Notes: generated by a model from the sequence alone, not told the origin. 64,000 nt of DNA from Uloborus plumipes (GCA_038373865.1 JAXGGA010002824.1:1-64000); one strand, 5' to 3'; shown: positions 12,769 through 26,697, numbered from the stretch's first letter. Numbers and translations are program-made.

Positions 12769-13995
12769 TATGTACATTTATAAGACTATGCTGTCAATGT
12801 AAATAAATAAATCAAGGAGCAATGCTTTAGAAGTTTTATCAAAGCACATAAAAGTTCCATGACTGGAGAATTGCCCATATACACCTCCATTTCATTGTAC
12901 TGAGCAATTTTACAAAATGTGGGGCATTTTTGTATGAACCCATAATCACCATATGTACATTTAATTCATGTTTATGAAGTTGCTTTTGTAACAAAATCTT
13001 GTGTTTCTTTTCCAAGCAACTAAAAATACATTAGTATTCAAACTATAATTATTACACTTGACAACTTATAACAAAATTATGCATCTTTTAAAAATAAAGT
13101 ACAAACGAAAATAAATACTTAGGTATGCTAAGATGATTTTCGTTCCATAAAACACCCCCTGAAAAATTAAATTTTATTAGTGACATTCAAAACATCTCAT
13201 TTTTCATGAAAAAAATTTTTTGTTTGTATTTGTGAACTTAATTGATGGATAAAGATTACATTATGGCCATACAATTTAAGTTTTTATTAGAATTGTCATT
13301 TATTTTTACTGTCATAGAAGTATCCTTTTCATTCAATTTCAAAATCTAAATTTTATATCAATAAAAGCTCATGTTTTAACTGTACAATTATAAAAAAACA
13401 AAATTTAACAATTTAGAAAGCTTATAAAATTATTTTAAATTGATCATAAAAAATATATTCTAGTCAAAACAATCACAAAGTTCTAATCGGATGTCTTTGC
13501 TTCAATAAGAACAGTCCATCATTTGTCTTGTCATAGTAATAAAGATGACATTTTTCTTTATATGTTTTGTTTTCTTTTTTTCATTTAAGTTTTTGAAAAA
13601 AATTAGAAAAACAATGTGCAAATAAATATATTTTGATATTGTTTTTGTTGCTTTTGTAAAATTTTGATTATATCAAAGAGATGTTGTGAAAATTAATTGC
13701 GAAATATATATTTTTAAAACCAAGTGTGTCATTTATTTTGATATTTTTATTTCATTTTTTTTTTTTTTTTCAGTTACTGCAGCTCATTTGAATGCTTTTG
13801 TAACTTTAATGGTAATTATCATTAACACTTCTAAGAGAATTAATGAAAAATAATAGTAAATCTTTTAATTCATCTATGTTCATTAATTTTTTTATTGGAT
13901 GCAAACTTTATAACCAGCGGACCTATTTCATTATAATGTATATGTACTTGTAATTTTCAAATTAAGAGCAAGAATCTGAGAGAGTGTCACGCCTG

Positions 13996-16900
13996 GGTCA
14001 TTCCATTTTAAATCAACAAATGGGGTGCGCATCACCATTTTTGATTTTGATGAAAATTTGCAAGTGTATTCCTTTTACTTTCCAGAGCTCAAAATAGTGT
14101 TCATTTTATTTTTAAAAAATTTGTCCTTTGATATTGGGTCTTTTAAAAAGTCTCCGCGCTTTTTTCGTAAGTTTTTGAGTAAGAATTTTTTTATTTGAAA
14201 ATTAATTTTAATCTAAGTGCATATGCTCATTATTATTTACGACCTTTGGCTATTCCTTCGGTAGCTGCATAATTTCATTGGTGTAAAACTTCTGAGGTTT
14301 ATCGACGAAAAACTTAGCCAAGTGATTTTCAACGACTGTTTAGTTAGCCAATTTTTTGCCACCAGAAGAATTTTTTAGAGACTGAAACTAATGATAATCA
14401 AAACTAGCAAGGTCTGGCCTATACGTTAGATGCACCAAAAGTTCATAACCAAGTTTCTTCGATTTATTCTAAGTCATCAAAGATGAGTGTGGCTTAGCAT
14501 TATCATGATGGAACACAACTCCTTTTCTGTTGGCCAATTCTGGTCGCATTTTCTTGATTGCTTCATTGAAACAGTTAAGTTATGCACAATAGAGGACAGA
14601 ATTTACTGTTGCGCCAGGTTGTATCAGTTCATTATGAACAATGCCCTTCCATTTCTACGAAACACCTTTTTACCGTCAATCCAGGATTTGAAGTTGTTTG
14701 TGGTGGGTCACAGGCCTTTACAGAGATCGCATGCATTTCATTGTCTCGTATCTAATCCATGTTTCAACTCCTGTAATAATTTGCTTCAAAAAGAATCGAT
14801 TTCGGATCTCCTTAGAAGCGTTTTACTGATGGTAGTTCTGTCGATAAATTTTTTTTTCCGGTAATTCTTGTGTCACCCAAACATGGAGCTTCTTTAAGCA
14901 ACCTGTTCTCTTCAGAGGATCCCAAACTGTTATGTGGTTGATGTTAAGTGTATCCTCCATCTTTTAAAAGCTTACGCGTTGGTCCCGCTAAACCAGTTGA
15001 AAAACTTCATTGACTTTTTCAGTGAATAGCCGACCAGAGAGAGGTGTATCTTTTACATCAAAATTTCTGGAACGGAATAGAGTATACCTCTTCTGATTAC
15101 GGCGTTCACTCATTGCATCCTTACAAAACATTTTTAAAAACAACGGCCGTTCTTGTGGCATTCTTATCTTTTTTGCAGTGAAAAGCATTACCTGTCGTAT
15201 TTTTCAGATATTTAAGTCATTTTTAAAGCGCTATAACTTTTTACTCAATTGGCGAAATACTTGAACGTGGTCACAAAAAGGTAGCCTGAAATGCCACCTT
15301 TCAAACGAATACTCATATAACGCAATTAGATTAGTGTTGCTCGAAATATATACGTCAACCATCTGGTTAGAAAAAAGCACGAGGACTTTCTAAATGACCC
15401 AATATATAGGCCATTTTTGTTTTTGGCAACAGCGAAAATCGGGCATTTTGTTGCTTTATCTTATGAACTATAACTTTTTTTCTATCAAAGATTTTGAGCT
15501 CAAACATAGCTCATTGAAAAGCTAAGAAAAAGATCTTTTTATACATGCTATCAATAAATTTCAGATTTAAAAAAAATATTTATTTTTTTAAGGTCAAAGT
15601 TCACGACGAAAATTATATTTTTTACCACTTTCGAAAATTAAAAAACCCCTGAAGGGTTCAAAGTAACAAGCCCTTTTTTTTTTATCATATATTCATAGTC
15701 ATGGTTACTTACTGTATTAAAAAATTGGCTTGTTACTCCACCCCCTTTATGAGATATGCCCCCCCCCCCCAAAGGTTGTAAATTTTTTAAAAAATCCAAT
15801 TTTTAACGCTAAAAAAATGCATGTGGGGGAAAGATAAAATTTTTTTATTTGTGGCATTTTAAGTACTTTTTACCAGCTTTCTAATAAAACAAAAGTTGCT
15901 TTGTTATTCAAAGGCGTTTGGCAGATATAAGGGACTGAACTTTCAAAAAATTGCACAAAAACAACACTATTATTTTCATTTTTTTAATCTTTTCTTTATT
16001 TAAATGTAATTATACACCTTATTCTTTGCTTTAAATGCTAAAAAAAGACTACGAAGAGCAATGAAGACATATATTAAGTTTACAAACATATTTTAAGTTT
16101 AATAAGATAATTTAATACTTTTAACACCTTGGAATATAGAATACCATTAAACTTGTCTGATTTTTAAACATCTAATTGCTACCTACAACAGGACTGAGCA
16201 TTTCTCAACTTGTCCAGGTCATACCATGTGGTCATCCTTGTTCTGGCTTACTCTCATATGTGTATCTTAGTTGTCTTTCAAATTCTGAAAGAAGTAGGTT
16301 GTTGAGCTAGTGTTTCTGCTGTAAAATCTTGTGAAGCTTATGTGATTTCTTTTCATTTCTAGTTCATTCATATTCACAGAATGTTTTGTTAAAGGTAAAA
16401 GCGAAATTCTTTAGAATTCTTAAATATAAATTTGTCTTTCTACATATAAACTGTGAATAAGTTATGGATTACCCTAAATGCTCCATAGGAATTTTTGAGA
16501 ATGATGATTGTAATATTTTAAGTTATAGTAGGCTGAGTACAGTGTATTTCTGAGTACAGTGATGATGATGCAGCAAGAAGTTCCATAAAGGTGGCAAAAC
16601 TTATCAAGAATTTTTTTTTTGCATGGTAGGTACAAACAGTTTCAATAGTTTTACACCCAGTTCTCAGGTGCAGTAAAGTTTATCATCATCACTGTAGAGC
16701 ACTATTAGTACACTCAGAAATACTATTTACAGCAGACTGCCTACTGTAACTTAAAATATTACAATCATCATTCTCAAAAACTCCTATGGAGCATTAAGGG
16801 TTATCCATAACTTATTCACAGTTTACATGTAGAAAGACAAATTTAAATTTATGTTTAAGGATTCTAAAGAATTTCTTCTTTTACCTTTAACAAAACATTC

Positions 16901-18005
16901 TGTGAATATAAACGAACTAGAAATGAAAAGAAATCACATAAGCTTCACAAGATTTTACTGCAGAAACACTAGCTCAACAACCTACTTCTTTCAGAAATCT
17001 AAAGACAACTAAGATACACATGTGAGAGTAAGCCAGAACAAGGATGACCACATGGTATAAACAAACCTGGACAAGTTGAGAAATGCTCAGTCCTGTTGTA
17101 GGTAGCAATCAGATGTTTAAAAATCAGACAAGTTTAATGGTATTCTATATTCCCAGGTGTTAAAAATATTAAATTATCTTTAAATGCGTTTCTTCATTGC
17201 TCTTCTTAGTCTTTTTTTAGCATTTAAGGCAAAGAATAAGGTATATAATTACATTTAAATAAAAATAAAGATTAAAAAAATGAAAATAATCGTGTTGTTT
17301 TTGTGCAATTTTTTGAAAGTTCAGTCCCTTATATCTGCCAAACGCCTTTGAATAACAAAGCAACTTTTATTTTATTAGAGAGCTGGTAAAAAGTACTTAA
17401 AATACCACAAATAAAAAAAAAATTATCTTGCCCCCCACATGCATTTTTTTAGAGTTAAAAATTGGATTTTTAAAAAAATTTACAACTTTTGGGGGGGGGC
17501 ATATCTCATAAAGGGGGTGGAGTAACAATCCAATTTTTTTTATGCAGTAAGTAACCATGACAATGAATATATGATAAAAAAATGGGCTTGTTACTTTGAA
17601 CCCTTCAGGTTTTTTTAATTTTCGAAAGTGGTAAAAAATGTCATTTTCATCGTGAACTTTGACCTTGAAAAAAATAATATTCTTTTAAAATCTGAAATTT
17701 ATTAATAGCATATATAAAAAGATCTTTTTCTTAGCTTTCTAATGAGTTATGTATGTTTGAGCTCAAAATCTTTGATAGAAAAAAGTTCTAGTTCATAAGA
17801 CAAAGCATCAAAATGCCCGATTTTTGCTGATGCCAACAAAAAAAAAAAATGGCCTATATATCAAAGGGTAAATTTTTTAAAAATAAAATGAACACTATTT
17901 TGAGCTCTGGGAAGTAAAAGGAATACACATGCAAATTTTCATCAAAATCAAAAATGGTGATGCAACAACTTTTTTGAAAATTTGTTGATTTAAAATGGAA
18001 TGTGA
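13996..18005. mobile_element. Large palindromic element B inside A copy 2
   Basis: Ends GGTCATTCCATTTTAAATC and the inverted GGTCACATTCCATTTTAAATC. CCTG lies at both borders (13,992-13,995 and 18,006-18,009) but only once in the uninterrupted A copy 1, so a 4-bp duplication is likely. The arms are about 1.3 kb each around a loop near 16,585-16,680, including mirrored C-run and G-run tracts at 15,760 and 17,490. Excluding the mariner it is about 2.7 kb. No transposase seen. Confidence 0.78.
14134..15402 (-). mobile_element. Mariner transposon, broken transposase
   Basis: The element is 1,269 bp with inverted ends TTGGGTC-TTTA-AAAGTC and TA on each side (14,132-14,133 and 15,403-15,404). On the minus strand, 15,188-14,988 encodes the helix-turn-helix part (MSERRNQKRYTLFRSRNFDV, then KDTPLSGR). 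Near 14,560-14,480 is the catalytic block NRKGVVFHHDNAKPHSSLMT, the second Asp of the D,D34D triad. Stops and frame changes between them make it inactive. Confidence 0.93.
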
Positions 18006-18776
18006 CCTGTGATTCATGACATCTGATATTTTCTCCCAAAAATTACCGAATGTTTATTATCTTATTGAAACACCAAATCCAGAATGTTTTGTTCTAAAGT
18101 TGAGTTGTTCAGTTTTTATGGACCCCTAAATATGATAATATGAAGGTGCGGCATCAAAAATTAAGCGGATTTTTAAGACATGGAAGTTGCTGTGAGCCAA
18201 AACTCTTACCGGAACTGTTAAACTCCAATTTTCTTTTTATATGTGGGGTGCAGAAGGTTAAAACTTTTGTGGTAATTGTTACCGTAAGGTCAGCGAAGGC
18301 CATCAAAATGGGGCATTTTTGACGATGTTTAGCATTTTTGAGATCTAAAAACAGCTTGTACATTTCAGTCGCCACGGTAAAAGTAGTGCTGTTAGAAAGG
18401 CCAGTGTAAGCACTTTAAAATAATGTATAAACAACCGAGGAAACTTCAATGTGCTTATAGTTACATTAGGCCGAAATATGAAAAATGTCATATTTTACCG
18501 ATGTTCAAACCACCGTAACTTCTTCTGCCAACAATATATTGAAATAATTTTTTTGCCAATGTTATTCTCTATTCTTTGTCTTAAAAGAACAATCGAGAGC
18601 ATTGAGGCGAAATGCTTCAAAATGTTTTAAAACATTTTTAGGTTCGCCTACTTTTGTCGTCAGGGCTTTTTTCTTTTTCATATTATTAACCTGAATTGCT
18701 GCTATTTTAATCATAAGAAATGCAATATAAAGTGATATTTTAGTGTTCTATGACACATATATGACATTTATTCAAT

Positions 18777-19466
18777 CAGTGGCGTAACTACTCGTTGGTT
18801 TCAGGGGGGAGGGGTTATATTCAAAGTTGTCACGCTTAAAAAAAAAAACGGCGGCGGGGGGGGGGGGGCAACCACTTTTTCCCCACACTTTGTATGTATG
18901 TGTGTATATATATGTAGTTCGCACTTGAAAATGCGTGCTTACTGGACAGCCTTTCAAAGAGTAACAACCTCTGACACTAGAATTGTGCTGTAGTCTTAAG
19001 AAATATTACTGCAGAAAAATGGAAGGGGGGTTCGCCCCCAGAAATTTTCATAAATTGTACCTTTAAAAAACTCCATTCTCGACTATCTTGGTGATGTTCC
19101 AGGAGAGGATGTTCGATCTCTTACTCAGTCAGTAAAACACGATTGTCGGCCATTTTTAATAATGTGAAAGAAAATGATAAGATACAAAAATTCTTCCAAG
19201 CGATTTTTTCAAAATTTAAGCTCCAAAAACACAATTGCAGACAAATTTCGATGATAATGGGGGGTTTGGAGGCCTATCCCCGGAAATTTTTGACATTTAC
19301 TTCCTAAAAAAGACGATCCTTAATGGTTCTGGGTACGGGAGGGGGGAGGGAAATTGTACTTTTTCATTCTAGGATTTTTTATATTTTTTCACCTCGTTTT
19401 TGCATTTTTTGGACCAACGTTTCGGGGGGAGGTTGTCCCCAAAACACCCCCCATAGTTCGCCACTG
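18777..19466. mobile_element. hAT-type non-autonomous element in the A copy 2 loop
   Basis: Ends CAGTGGCGTAAC and GTTCGCCACTG with a perfect 8-bp duplication TATTCAAT (18,769-18,776 and 19,467-19,474). The size (690 bp) and G-rich interior recall the 708-bp element at 3,940. Confidence 0.88.
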
Positions 19467-19619
19467 TATTCAATGTAGCATATGACATTATTAACATTTA
19501 AAATTTGTATATATATAAGTGCAAAGTAATTCAGTCAACATTTTTAGTGTTTTTATTGTGAAAATTCTTTTTAAAGAAATCAAACACATAGTTCCTTGCA
19601 GGACTTCTGAATGTATTTT

Positions 19620-20310
19620 TTAAGAGAAAAAAAAAATGGCCCAGAAGAGTATTTAACGCAAGAAAAGGTGAAGTTCTATTTTAGCGAAATAAATAGGATG
19701 ACTAAATATTTTGATGCTGAAAGGGATGATGATTCTTGTGGGTAACAATTAAAGAAAATGAAATTCCTGAAAGAGAAAATATTAGGAAGGAAATTCACCT
19801 CTTTTATGAAACTGAAAAATAATTATCTCTACATTCATTCTATGACTCTATGCTTAAATATAAAACAATTTATATTTTTACAATTATTATTATTGTTAGT
19901 GTTGTAACTCTTATTTATTGTTAGTTTCCTATTTCAAATAATTATAATTTTGGAAATCAATTTCCATAGTGTTACTGTTCTGGTATTTCGGATTTTTCTT
20001 CAATGTAATGGTAAATATCAACTTGTCAAGGGAAGAAAAAAACCGTTTTTCTGCGAATTGTGTTACTGAACGTAATATAGCTGCAATTTTTTTTCAAAGT
20101 TGTACCAATAATGTTTTTAAAATACATTTCATAAAAAATAAATATAATTAACGTTCACTTATTATTAAAAATATCAAGTAACTTGCTTCAAGAAGCAAAA
20201 ACAGCCCAAAACAACGAAGTTTTTAAAAATGACTTTTTTCTTTTCTTAATATCTTTCTTTATACAGCAGTTGTCTCATGCAGATTACTTTAAAGCAACAA
20301 AATAAAAAAC
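19620..20310 (+). other. Unique loop of A copy 2, possible coding relic
   Basis: Between the inner arms lies non-palindromic sequence. A plus-strand stretch near 19,660-19,745 reads EVLF-like then SEINRMTKYFDAERDDDSCG before a stop, which may be a decayed transposase piece. Too short and broken to assign. Confidence 0.25.
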
Positions 20311-20995
20311 ACATTAAGGAGTACTGCAAGGAACTGTGTGTTTTATTTCTTTAAAAAGAATTTTCAATTTGAAAACACTAAAAAGTTGAGTGAATTAATT
20401 CGCGCTCATATATGCAAGTTTTAAATGTTAATAATGTCATATGTTACATTAAATAAATAAATGTCATACATGTGTCATAGAACACTAAAATATCACTTTA
20501 TATTGCATTTTGTATGATTAAAATAACAGCAATTCTTGATAATAATATGAAGAAGCAAAAAGCCCTGAAGACAAAAGTAGGCAAAACTAAAAATTTTTTT
20601 AAAAATTATGAAGCATTTCGCTTTAATGGACTCAACTGTTCTGTTAAGACAAAGAATAGATTAGAACTTTGGCAAAAAAATTATTTCAATATGTTGTTGG
20701 CAGAAGTTACGGCAGTTTGAATATCCGTAAAATATGACAGTTTTCATATTTCGGCCTAATGTAACTAAAAGCACATTGAAGTTTCCTTGGTTGTTTATAC
20801 ATTATTTTAAAGTGCTTATACTGGTCTTTCAAACAGCACTACTTTTGCTGTGGCAACTGAAATGTACAAGCTGTTTTTGGACCTCAAAAATGCGAAAAAA
20901 ACATCAAAAATGATCCTTTTTGATGGCCTTCACTGGCCTTGCGACAACAACTTATCACACATTTAACATTCATCTTGTAAAGTTTCAACCTTCTA

Positions 20996-22045
20996 CCAGA
21001 GCCGGACTGGGTTGTCGAAAGGGCGTGGGAAGGCTGAGTCGAAGGGCGCCGATTTAACCTCCATAACACTTTAAGAATTTAAAACGGACATTTCAAAAAA
21101 CCCCGTAATACAGAAGCGTGTTTTTTTTAAATTATTATTTATTTATTTAAAATTCTTTTTTTTAAGACTTTAAAATATTTTTACAGATAAAACACATATA
21201 AGGATCATCTAAAGTCTTTTAGTCTGTTTTTTAAAGTCTGATTTATTTTTTTCAAATTCGATATTAATTAATTCATTATTAGTATTTTTGCTAAAATGAT
21301 AAAAACGTAGTAAGTATCTTGGGTCAAAGCTACAACAAAATGCAACTGATGGAGCTCTAATTTATCCGGTGCACCCGAAGTGAAACTTTGTAGTACTAAA
21401 TGTCAAGTTGATGATACTGGGAGACTGTTAAGAAACGCTTGAAAATTAAATTAATTGAGAAATCATTTTATATCTATTGCTATATTGTTATCATTATAAG
21501 AAATAAATGAATGAATTAACTCTTGTAACAAAAATCAAAGATTTCAGTTTGAAAGAATAAGAGCGAACAAATTTCGTGGCCATGTTGTATAATTTTTCAT
21601 TTGTTTTGCTTTTCCGTTTGCCTCTTTTTTTCACATTTGTGAATTCAATGTAAATTATAATTAAAATGTAAAGTAGCACGTACATGTAAAATTAAACTTT
21701 CAAGTTTCTTGTTCTCTTGGAGAAGAAAACAAAAAACTTTTAGGATAATACTTTTTCCCAGACACATTTGTATGTCAGGATCTAGATCTAATGTCTAAAA
21801 CTTCATTTCAGAAATGCTAGCTGTCCAAAGTGTTATATTTTAAAAGTACATATGTTTAAAAATCATTTCAAACATTTCTATTCATTTTCATGTTATCGTT
21901 GTCCTTAAGTTACGATTTTTTTTTTTTTTTTGAGTGCGCCCGCGCGCACGAGTCTTCATTACAAAAAACAATTATATTAAAGAGAGAGATAAGAAAGAAA
22001 AAAAAAGTTCAGGGTCTGACTGTATCCTGACTACATTTTAAAATA
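20996..22045. other. Unassigned DNA beginning at the break of element A copy 2
   Basis: CAGAGCCGGACTGGG at 20,998 looks like a transposon terminus, but I find no matching inverted end. An alternating GTGCGCCCGCGCGCACG tract lies near 21,935. Confidence 0.3.
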
Positions 22046-22423
22046 CAGTATACTCCCGATTATATGTGGAATTGGATGGCACATGTATCGTGGACAACGG
22101 AAAAAAAAAGCTAAAAACGGGGGTAAAGAAGAAAAAAATGGTCTTTATTGTCTTTTGCTAAAAAATGATTGTATTGTACTTAAAACGTGATACAAACAGT
22201 GAAGATAGGTACAGTATTAAGAATTATTTGCATTTTAAGTTCTGAAGCATATAAGATCTATAAAGGGATAGGACCTATGATAACGTCCAACAATTTATTC
22301 GCTAAAATACACCGCACTCTTCTGTAAGGAATATTAAGCAAAAACAACAATTTAATTTCACCTGATCTTCGCAGATAATCCGCCCCTTGGATAACCCGCT
22401 CGAAAATAATCGAGAGTATACTG
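22046..22423. mobile_element. Tigger-like MITE, 378 bp
   Basis: CAGTATACTCCCGATTAT and the inverted CAGTATACTCTCGATTAT are bounded by TA. The near-identical ends and size fit a pogo/Tigger-derived MITE. Confidence 0.78.
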
Positions 22424-23529
22424 TAATAGTTTTCAAATCATCACATTGAAACTCATAGATCATATTACAACTACTTATAAATCCCTGTATTGTAATTCTA
22501 TAATTTAGGATTATACATCTAGGAAAATAATTTCTTAATACAAAGAAAATGAAAATTAAAATGAGAAACTTACGGTTGAAAAGATTCGTTCTTTTCGTGT
22601 ATTCAATTTTTCTATATCTCCAAAATCACTTCTTCACTAATGCTAAAATCTAACCCAAATGACTCATTGATTCATGTAACAGCACTCTCCCGAGACAAGC
22701 ACAAGACGTAAGTACCGTCAATAAATCTCACCATTCTACTCGTGTTCTTGACCATTGATATGTGCTGTCACTTTCACCCTCACATCCCTTTTTTATTGAG
22801 GAAACGGCCAGGAGATTGTGGGAAACAACGAGGGACTGCTTCCCTGTTTACGAAAGGGCGCCTGCCCAACAGCCTTTAGGAGAGCATGATATAACGTTCC
22901 TCTATAAGATATAGAAAGCCCAGTGTACATTAAAAAAAAAAGCAAACAGTACAAAAGAAAACAGCTCCACTCTTTTTTTTATGCACTGCTGTTGAGGCGT
23001 TTAATTAATTATATGTTTATTCAATTTGGCTTACGCTTGTATTTATATCCTCATGTCTCAGTTATTTCTCAACGTTTTCTAACAAATCTAGTCATACATT
23101 AATAAAGCAAAAATTTGATAAAATATTGTGCTTTATTAACGTTGATTTTTCAATAGAATAATAGTTTACGCTTAAAGCAATTTTAACCGTTTGCATTTAA
23201 CCATTGTTGCAAAAGCTAAGTGGGGAAAAAGTCCATAGCGTCGTAACTATGACAACCATCAGAGGAAAAGTGCGGAGTGGGAAATTAATTTTACTTTGAA
23301 CCGCCAGGCTCTCGTTACACAGGGTATAATTAGAGGGGAATATTATGAAGCTTATGTAGATAAGGGTAGGTAGTTTGCAATGCTTAAATTCATTTACAAA
23401 CTCTGGAGTACAAAAACCAAATTGTGCAGAAATAAATCAATAGGTAACAAAACGATTAAAATCCCAAGTTGAACATAAAGTTAATAAAAAGAGTGAGGTT
23501 GTTTAAGCTGGCACAATTTTATTATTATT

Positions 23530-23770
23530 AACTTGAGTTTCTTCACGCCTAGTGGTGCATGAGGCCACTAAAGTGACTTTCCAGCCCGCTCAGTTTAGTG
23601 TCCTCTCCCTAGCTCTCCCACAGCTTAGCCAACAACAGGCATTTCGTTCCTGTGTGACTATCTGGCGCCAGGTTAGTTTCACGCGCCCTCATTTTCTCTT
23701 GACATCACAGTTCATGCTAGGGAAGTTTTTGGTGGATGCTTGATGTTTGGTGACAATTGGGCAATATCTC
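23530..23770. other. GC-richer island of unknown nature
   Basis: The composition changes sharply from the AT-rich flanks. The plus strand is open from 23,552 to 23,743 (VTFQPAQFSVLSLALPQLSQ and onward) without recognised similarity or clear splice sites. It could be an old exon, promoter or repeat fragment. Confidence 0.25.
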
Positions 23771-23915
23771 TCGGAAGTTGGCATCAACCAGTGTTAGAAT
23801 GTCTTAAAAATCCCGCCCCCCTCCCCTCAAAAAAAAATCTCTTATTTCAAAAATTGTTTTCTCTTATCATTTGAAATTGGATTGTTTTCTACAATTGGGT
23901 CTAAAACATTTTTAA

Positions 23916-24061
23916 GGGCGGCATTCAAGTGAAACGCTGCATCTGCAAAAGTGCTTTTCACATGCAAATTTTCAGGTTTTTGGATTCTTGTGAAACATTG
24001 TTTGCGCAAAAGCGCTAATTCGGCGCTTTTGCAGATGCAGCGTTTCTCCTGAATTCCGCCC
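23916..24061. mobile_element. TTAA-flanked MITE with ~40-bp inverted ends
   Basis: The left arm GGGCGGCATTCAAGTGAAAC continues into GCTGCATCTGCAAAAG; the right arm is its near-exact inverse. TTAA borders both ends (23,912-23,915 and 24,062-24,065), as in piggyBac-type MITEs. Confidence 0.78.
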
Positions 24062-24065
24062 TTAA

Positions 24066-26015
24066 ACACAGTGTGGGTGTTGCTTGAACCATAGAAGATT
24101 TATACCTGAAATTAGTGTCCAAGGGGCCAGCCAAAACTGCATCTGTGTACGGTTTTGTGTTTTCCCAAAACATGCGCTACATATGTAGTGCAATGTATAT
24201 AATTAGAAATCATGCACATTTTGAAGTACGGAGAATAAAAAAGTCGTAAAATGTGGGGGTTGACCCATTTGACGTAACTTTTTGCTGTTCTTCATATTGT
24301 GTGCATACTTTCTAATGAATTTGAAACAATGCAAACAAAAAAGCCATGATTTGGTTAACAATTTATTATTCTAAACTGACTCCAGTAAAACTAAATGTAT
24401 ATAGTATGTATATATATATAGATTTGTATATATAAAATATAACACTAAAATATATCAAAATTCAAAGAAAGATAATTCAACAATTACCCTTAATTGTTAA
24501 ATTATACATATAAATTTCATACATATGTTATAGAAAATTATATTACACCAATAATACATTTTGCATATTGAAAAACACAGAATATTTATATCATTAATAT
24601 CAATAAAACTAAGACTTTTTCACTTTGGAATAAAAAATATTCAAAATTATTAATAAAATTTAAATCATGAAAAGGAGTTAAAATCAGATTTATGCCTAGC
24701 TATGTAAACACAGTAAAACATACACAGAATAAAAGAACTTGTAACTAAGCTCAAAACTATAAATGCAAACAATATGAAAATGACAAAATAACATTTCTAT
24801 TTTGGGAGTGTAACCAAGTATATCTCCAACAAACAATTAAATCTGTTTCTTTAGCATTATTTGATGTTATTACGCATGAAAAACGTATCCATATGTAAAA
24901 GGAAAAATGTATTGCTAAAACTAGATTTTTAAAGTATAAAGCCACTCTGTAGTGTTTTATATTGCCATGTATTCAAAGTCATGGTGGAAAAAAAACATGT
25001 TTCCTAGTTCTGTTTAAAAGGATTTGGAATTCATTTTTGTCTTCATTCTTCAAGCTAACTGAAAATACCAGATTTTCTGGTTTATTTTTCATTCTTAAAA
25101 GTTGAGGTAATCTTGGAGGATATTATGAATAAATGTAGCAATGGAATGTGATGAAAATTAATGCAGTACTGAGAAATGAACTCAAACAAGTTGGAATTAA
25201 AAGCGGTTCAAAGTCAGAAACTATGAGATTGAAGTAAAGCCTTGTAAAAGAATTAAGCTTTTTTGCTCAAGATAATTTTTGGAAAGCTGCAACCTGCACC
25301 GTGGCACAACACAAATGTGCGAAAACTTTGTTTTATACTTTCAGCCATCTTGCAGTTAGTTACATAGCATGGTGGATCAAGGAGGTGAGCACAAGAGTAC
25401 AGTACCCCCTTCTTTCTAATTTTATGCATAGAAAATAACACACTTTAATAAGAAATATGAATTGAATATCACAACAAATTAGGATATTAACCTCTTATCT
25501 GCAAAGTAAAACATAGAAGATTCATTTCCCAATTCCACTGTTTTTGTTACAGGCATGCGTATGTTCTAAGAAACAAACTATTGCTGAGAAAATGACACGC
25601 AAAAACTATTATACTGCATTGTTCAATATGTCTACAAACTATAGTTTTACAGTCAATAAGGCTCTAAGATTTTGTTTGGTGATAAATCATTTGATGGTTC
25701 TAAGATCCTAAGATGCTTAATAAATTATCTTCATTTTGATGTAACAGCGAAACAGTATCAGAAAACTGAAGCTATACGATATCTATTAGTTTCACAATTC
25801 GAAAGAAAATAGTGTTTTCAAGTAGACGAATGTGGGTGTAGAGTGAAATAAAATATTTGCAGTTTGCAGCACCACAAATCTAGTAATATTTTAAATATGT
25901 TCTTCAACATATAGTTGATACCAGTCAAAAAATAAATAGCTTTAAAGATCAAGGGGGAAATGATGCAAGTCATTTTTTAAAATTTTATACACAAGTTGTA
26001 ATATTTTGTGGTAAA
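24066..26015. other. Stretch without recognised genes
   Basis: AT-rich, with short TA runs near 24,410. Nothing supported. Confidence 0.5.
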
Positions 26016-26016
26016 T

Positions 26017-26048
<32 letters not shown>
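26016..26048. repeat. (TA)n microsatellite, left of palindrome D
   Basis: Uninterrupted alternating A/T. Confidence 0.95.
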
Positions 26049-26051
<3 letters not shown>

Positions 26052-26694
26052 GGTGTCCACTCCAATCGTGGACCAATAGCTAATTTCTAAACCGTTAGAG
26101 ATAAGCATATAGTTTATTTAGGAAAAAATCTCCAAATTACGAAAGGAATTTTGGGTCTATTCAATGTTTTTCAAAAAATCAAATTTTGAAAGAGTTACGA
26201 AATTTAAATTTTTATACAGCCCCCAGTCCTATCAATCATATTTAGTAAAACATTCTAGACACTGTAACGTTTCAAACTAAAAAAAAATCACTCTTCTACC
26301 ACAAAAATTGACCGAGTTATGACGTTTTGAAAAATCAAGATTTTGAAGGATTTCGCATACGGTCCCTTAAACGATCGCTCGATGACGTCATGAAATAATG
26401 CAAAATCTTGATTTTTCAAAACGTCATAACTCGGTCAAGTTTTGTGGTAGAAGAGTGATTTTTTTTAGTTTTAAACGTTACAGTGTCAAGAATGTTTTAC
26501 TAAATATGATTGATAGGACTGGGGGGCTGTATAAAAATTTAAATTTCGTAACTCTTTCAAAATTTGATTTTTTGAAAAACATTGAATAGACCCAAAATTC
26601 CTTTCGTAATTTGGAGATTTTTTCCTAAATAAACTATATGCTTATCTCTAACGGTTTAGAAATTAGCTATTGGTCCACGATTGGAGTGGACACC

Positions 26695-26697
<3 letters not shown>
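26049..26697. mobile_element. Palindromic element D with CAGGGTGTCC ends
   Basis: CAGGGTGTCCACTCCAATCG at the left is repeated inverted at the right, and the arms (~295 bp) appear almost perfectly complementary around a ~60-bp loop (26,343-26,405). It lies inside a TA microsatellite, with TATATATA versus TGTATATA as flanks, compatible with an 8-bp hAT-type target. The ends share CAGGGTGT with the nested element at 38,289. Confidence 0.85.

Larger units (their letters stand above)
9462..13961. other. AT-rich stretch with only two small MITEs
   Basis: Apart from the MITEs at 10,096 and 12,614 I see no genes or long repeats. Confidence 0.5.
13962..20995. mobile_element. Palindromic element A, copy 2, split and truncated
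   Basis: It starts at TTAA with the same terminus as copy 1, but after 30 bases is interrupted by element B (13,996-18,005). It resumes at CCTGTGATTCATGAC and follows the left arm of copy 1 to about 18,600. It then has a ~2-kb loop with inner inverted arms (18,650-19,620 and 20,310-20,590), and returns along the right arm to 20,995, where it stops short of its terminus at CCAGAGCCGGACTGGG. Copy 1 appears to be an internally deleted relative. Confidence 0.75.

Noticed and set aside
14487..14864. 125-codon plus-strand frame
   Set aside because: It is antisense to the mariner transposase catalytic region, which reads correctly on the minus strand.
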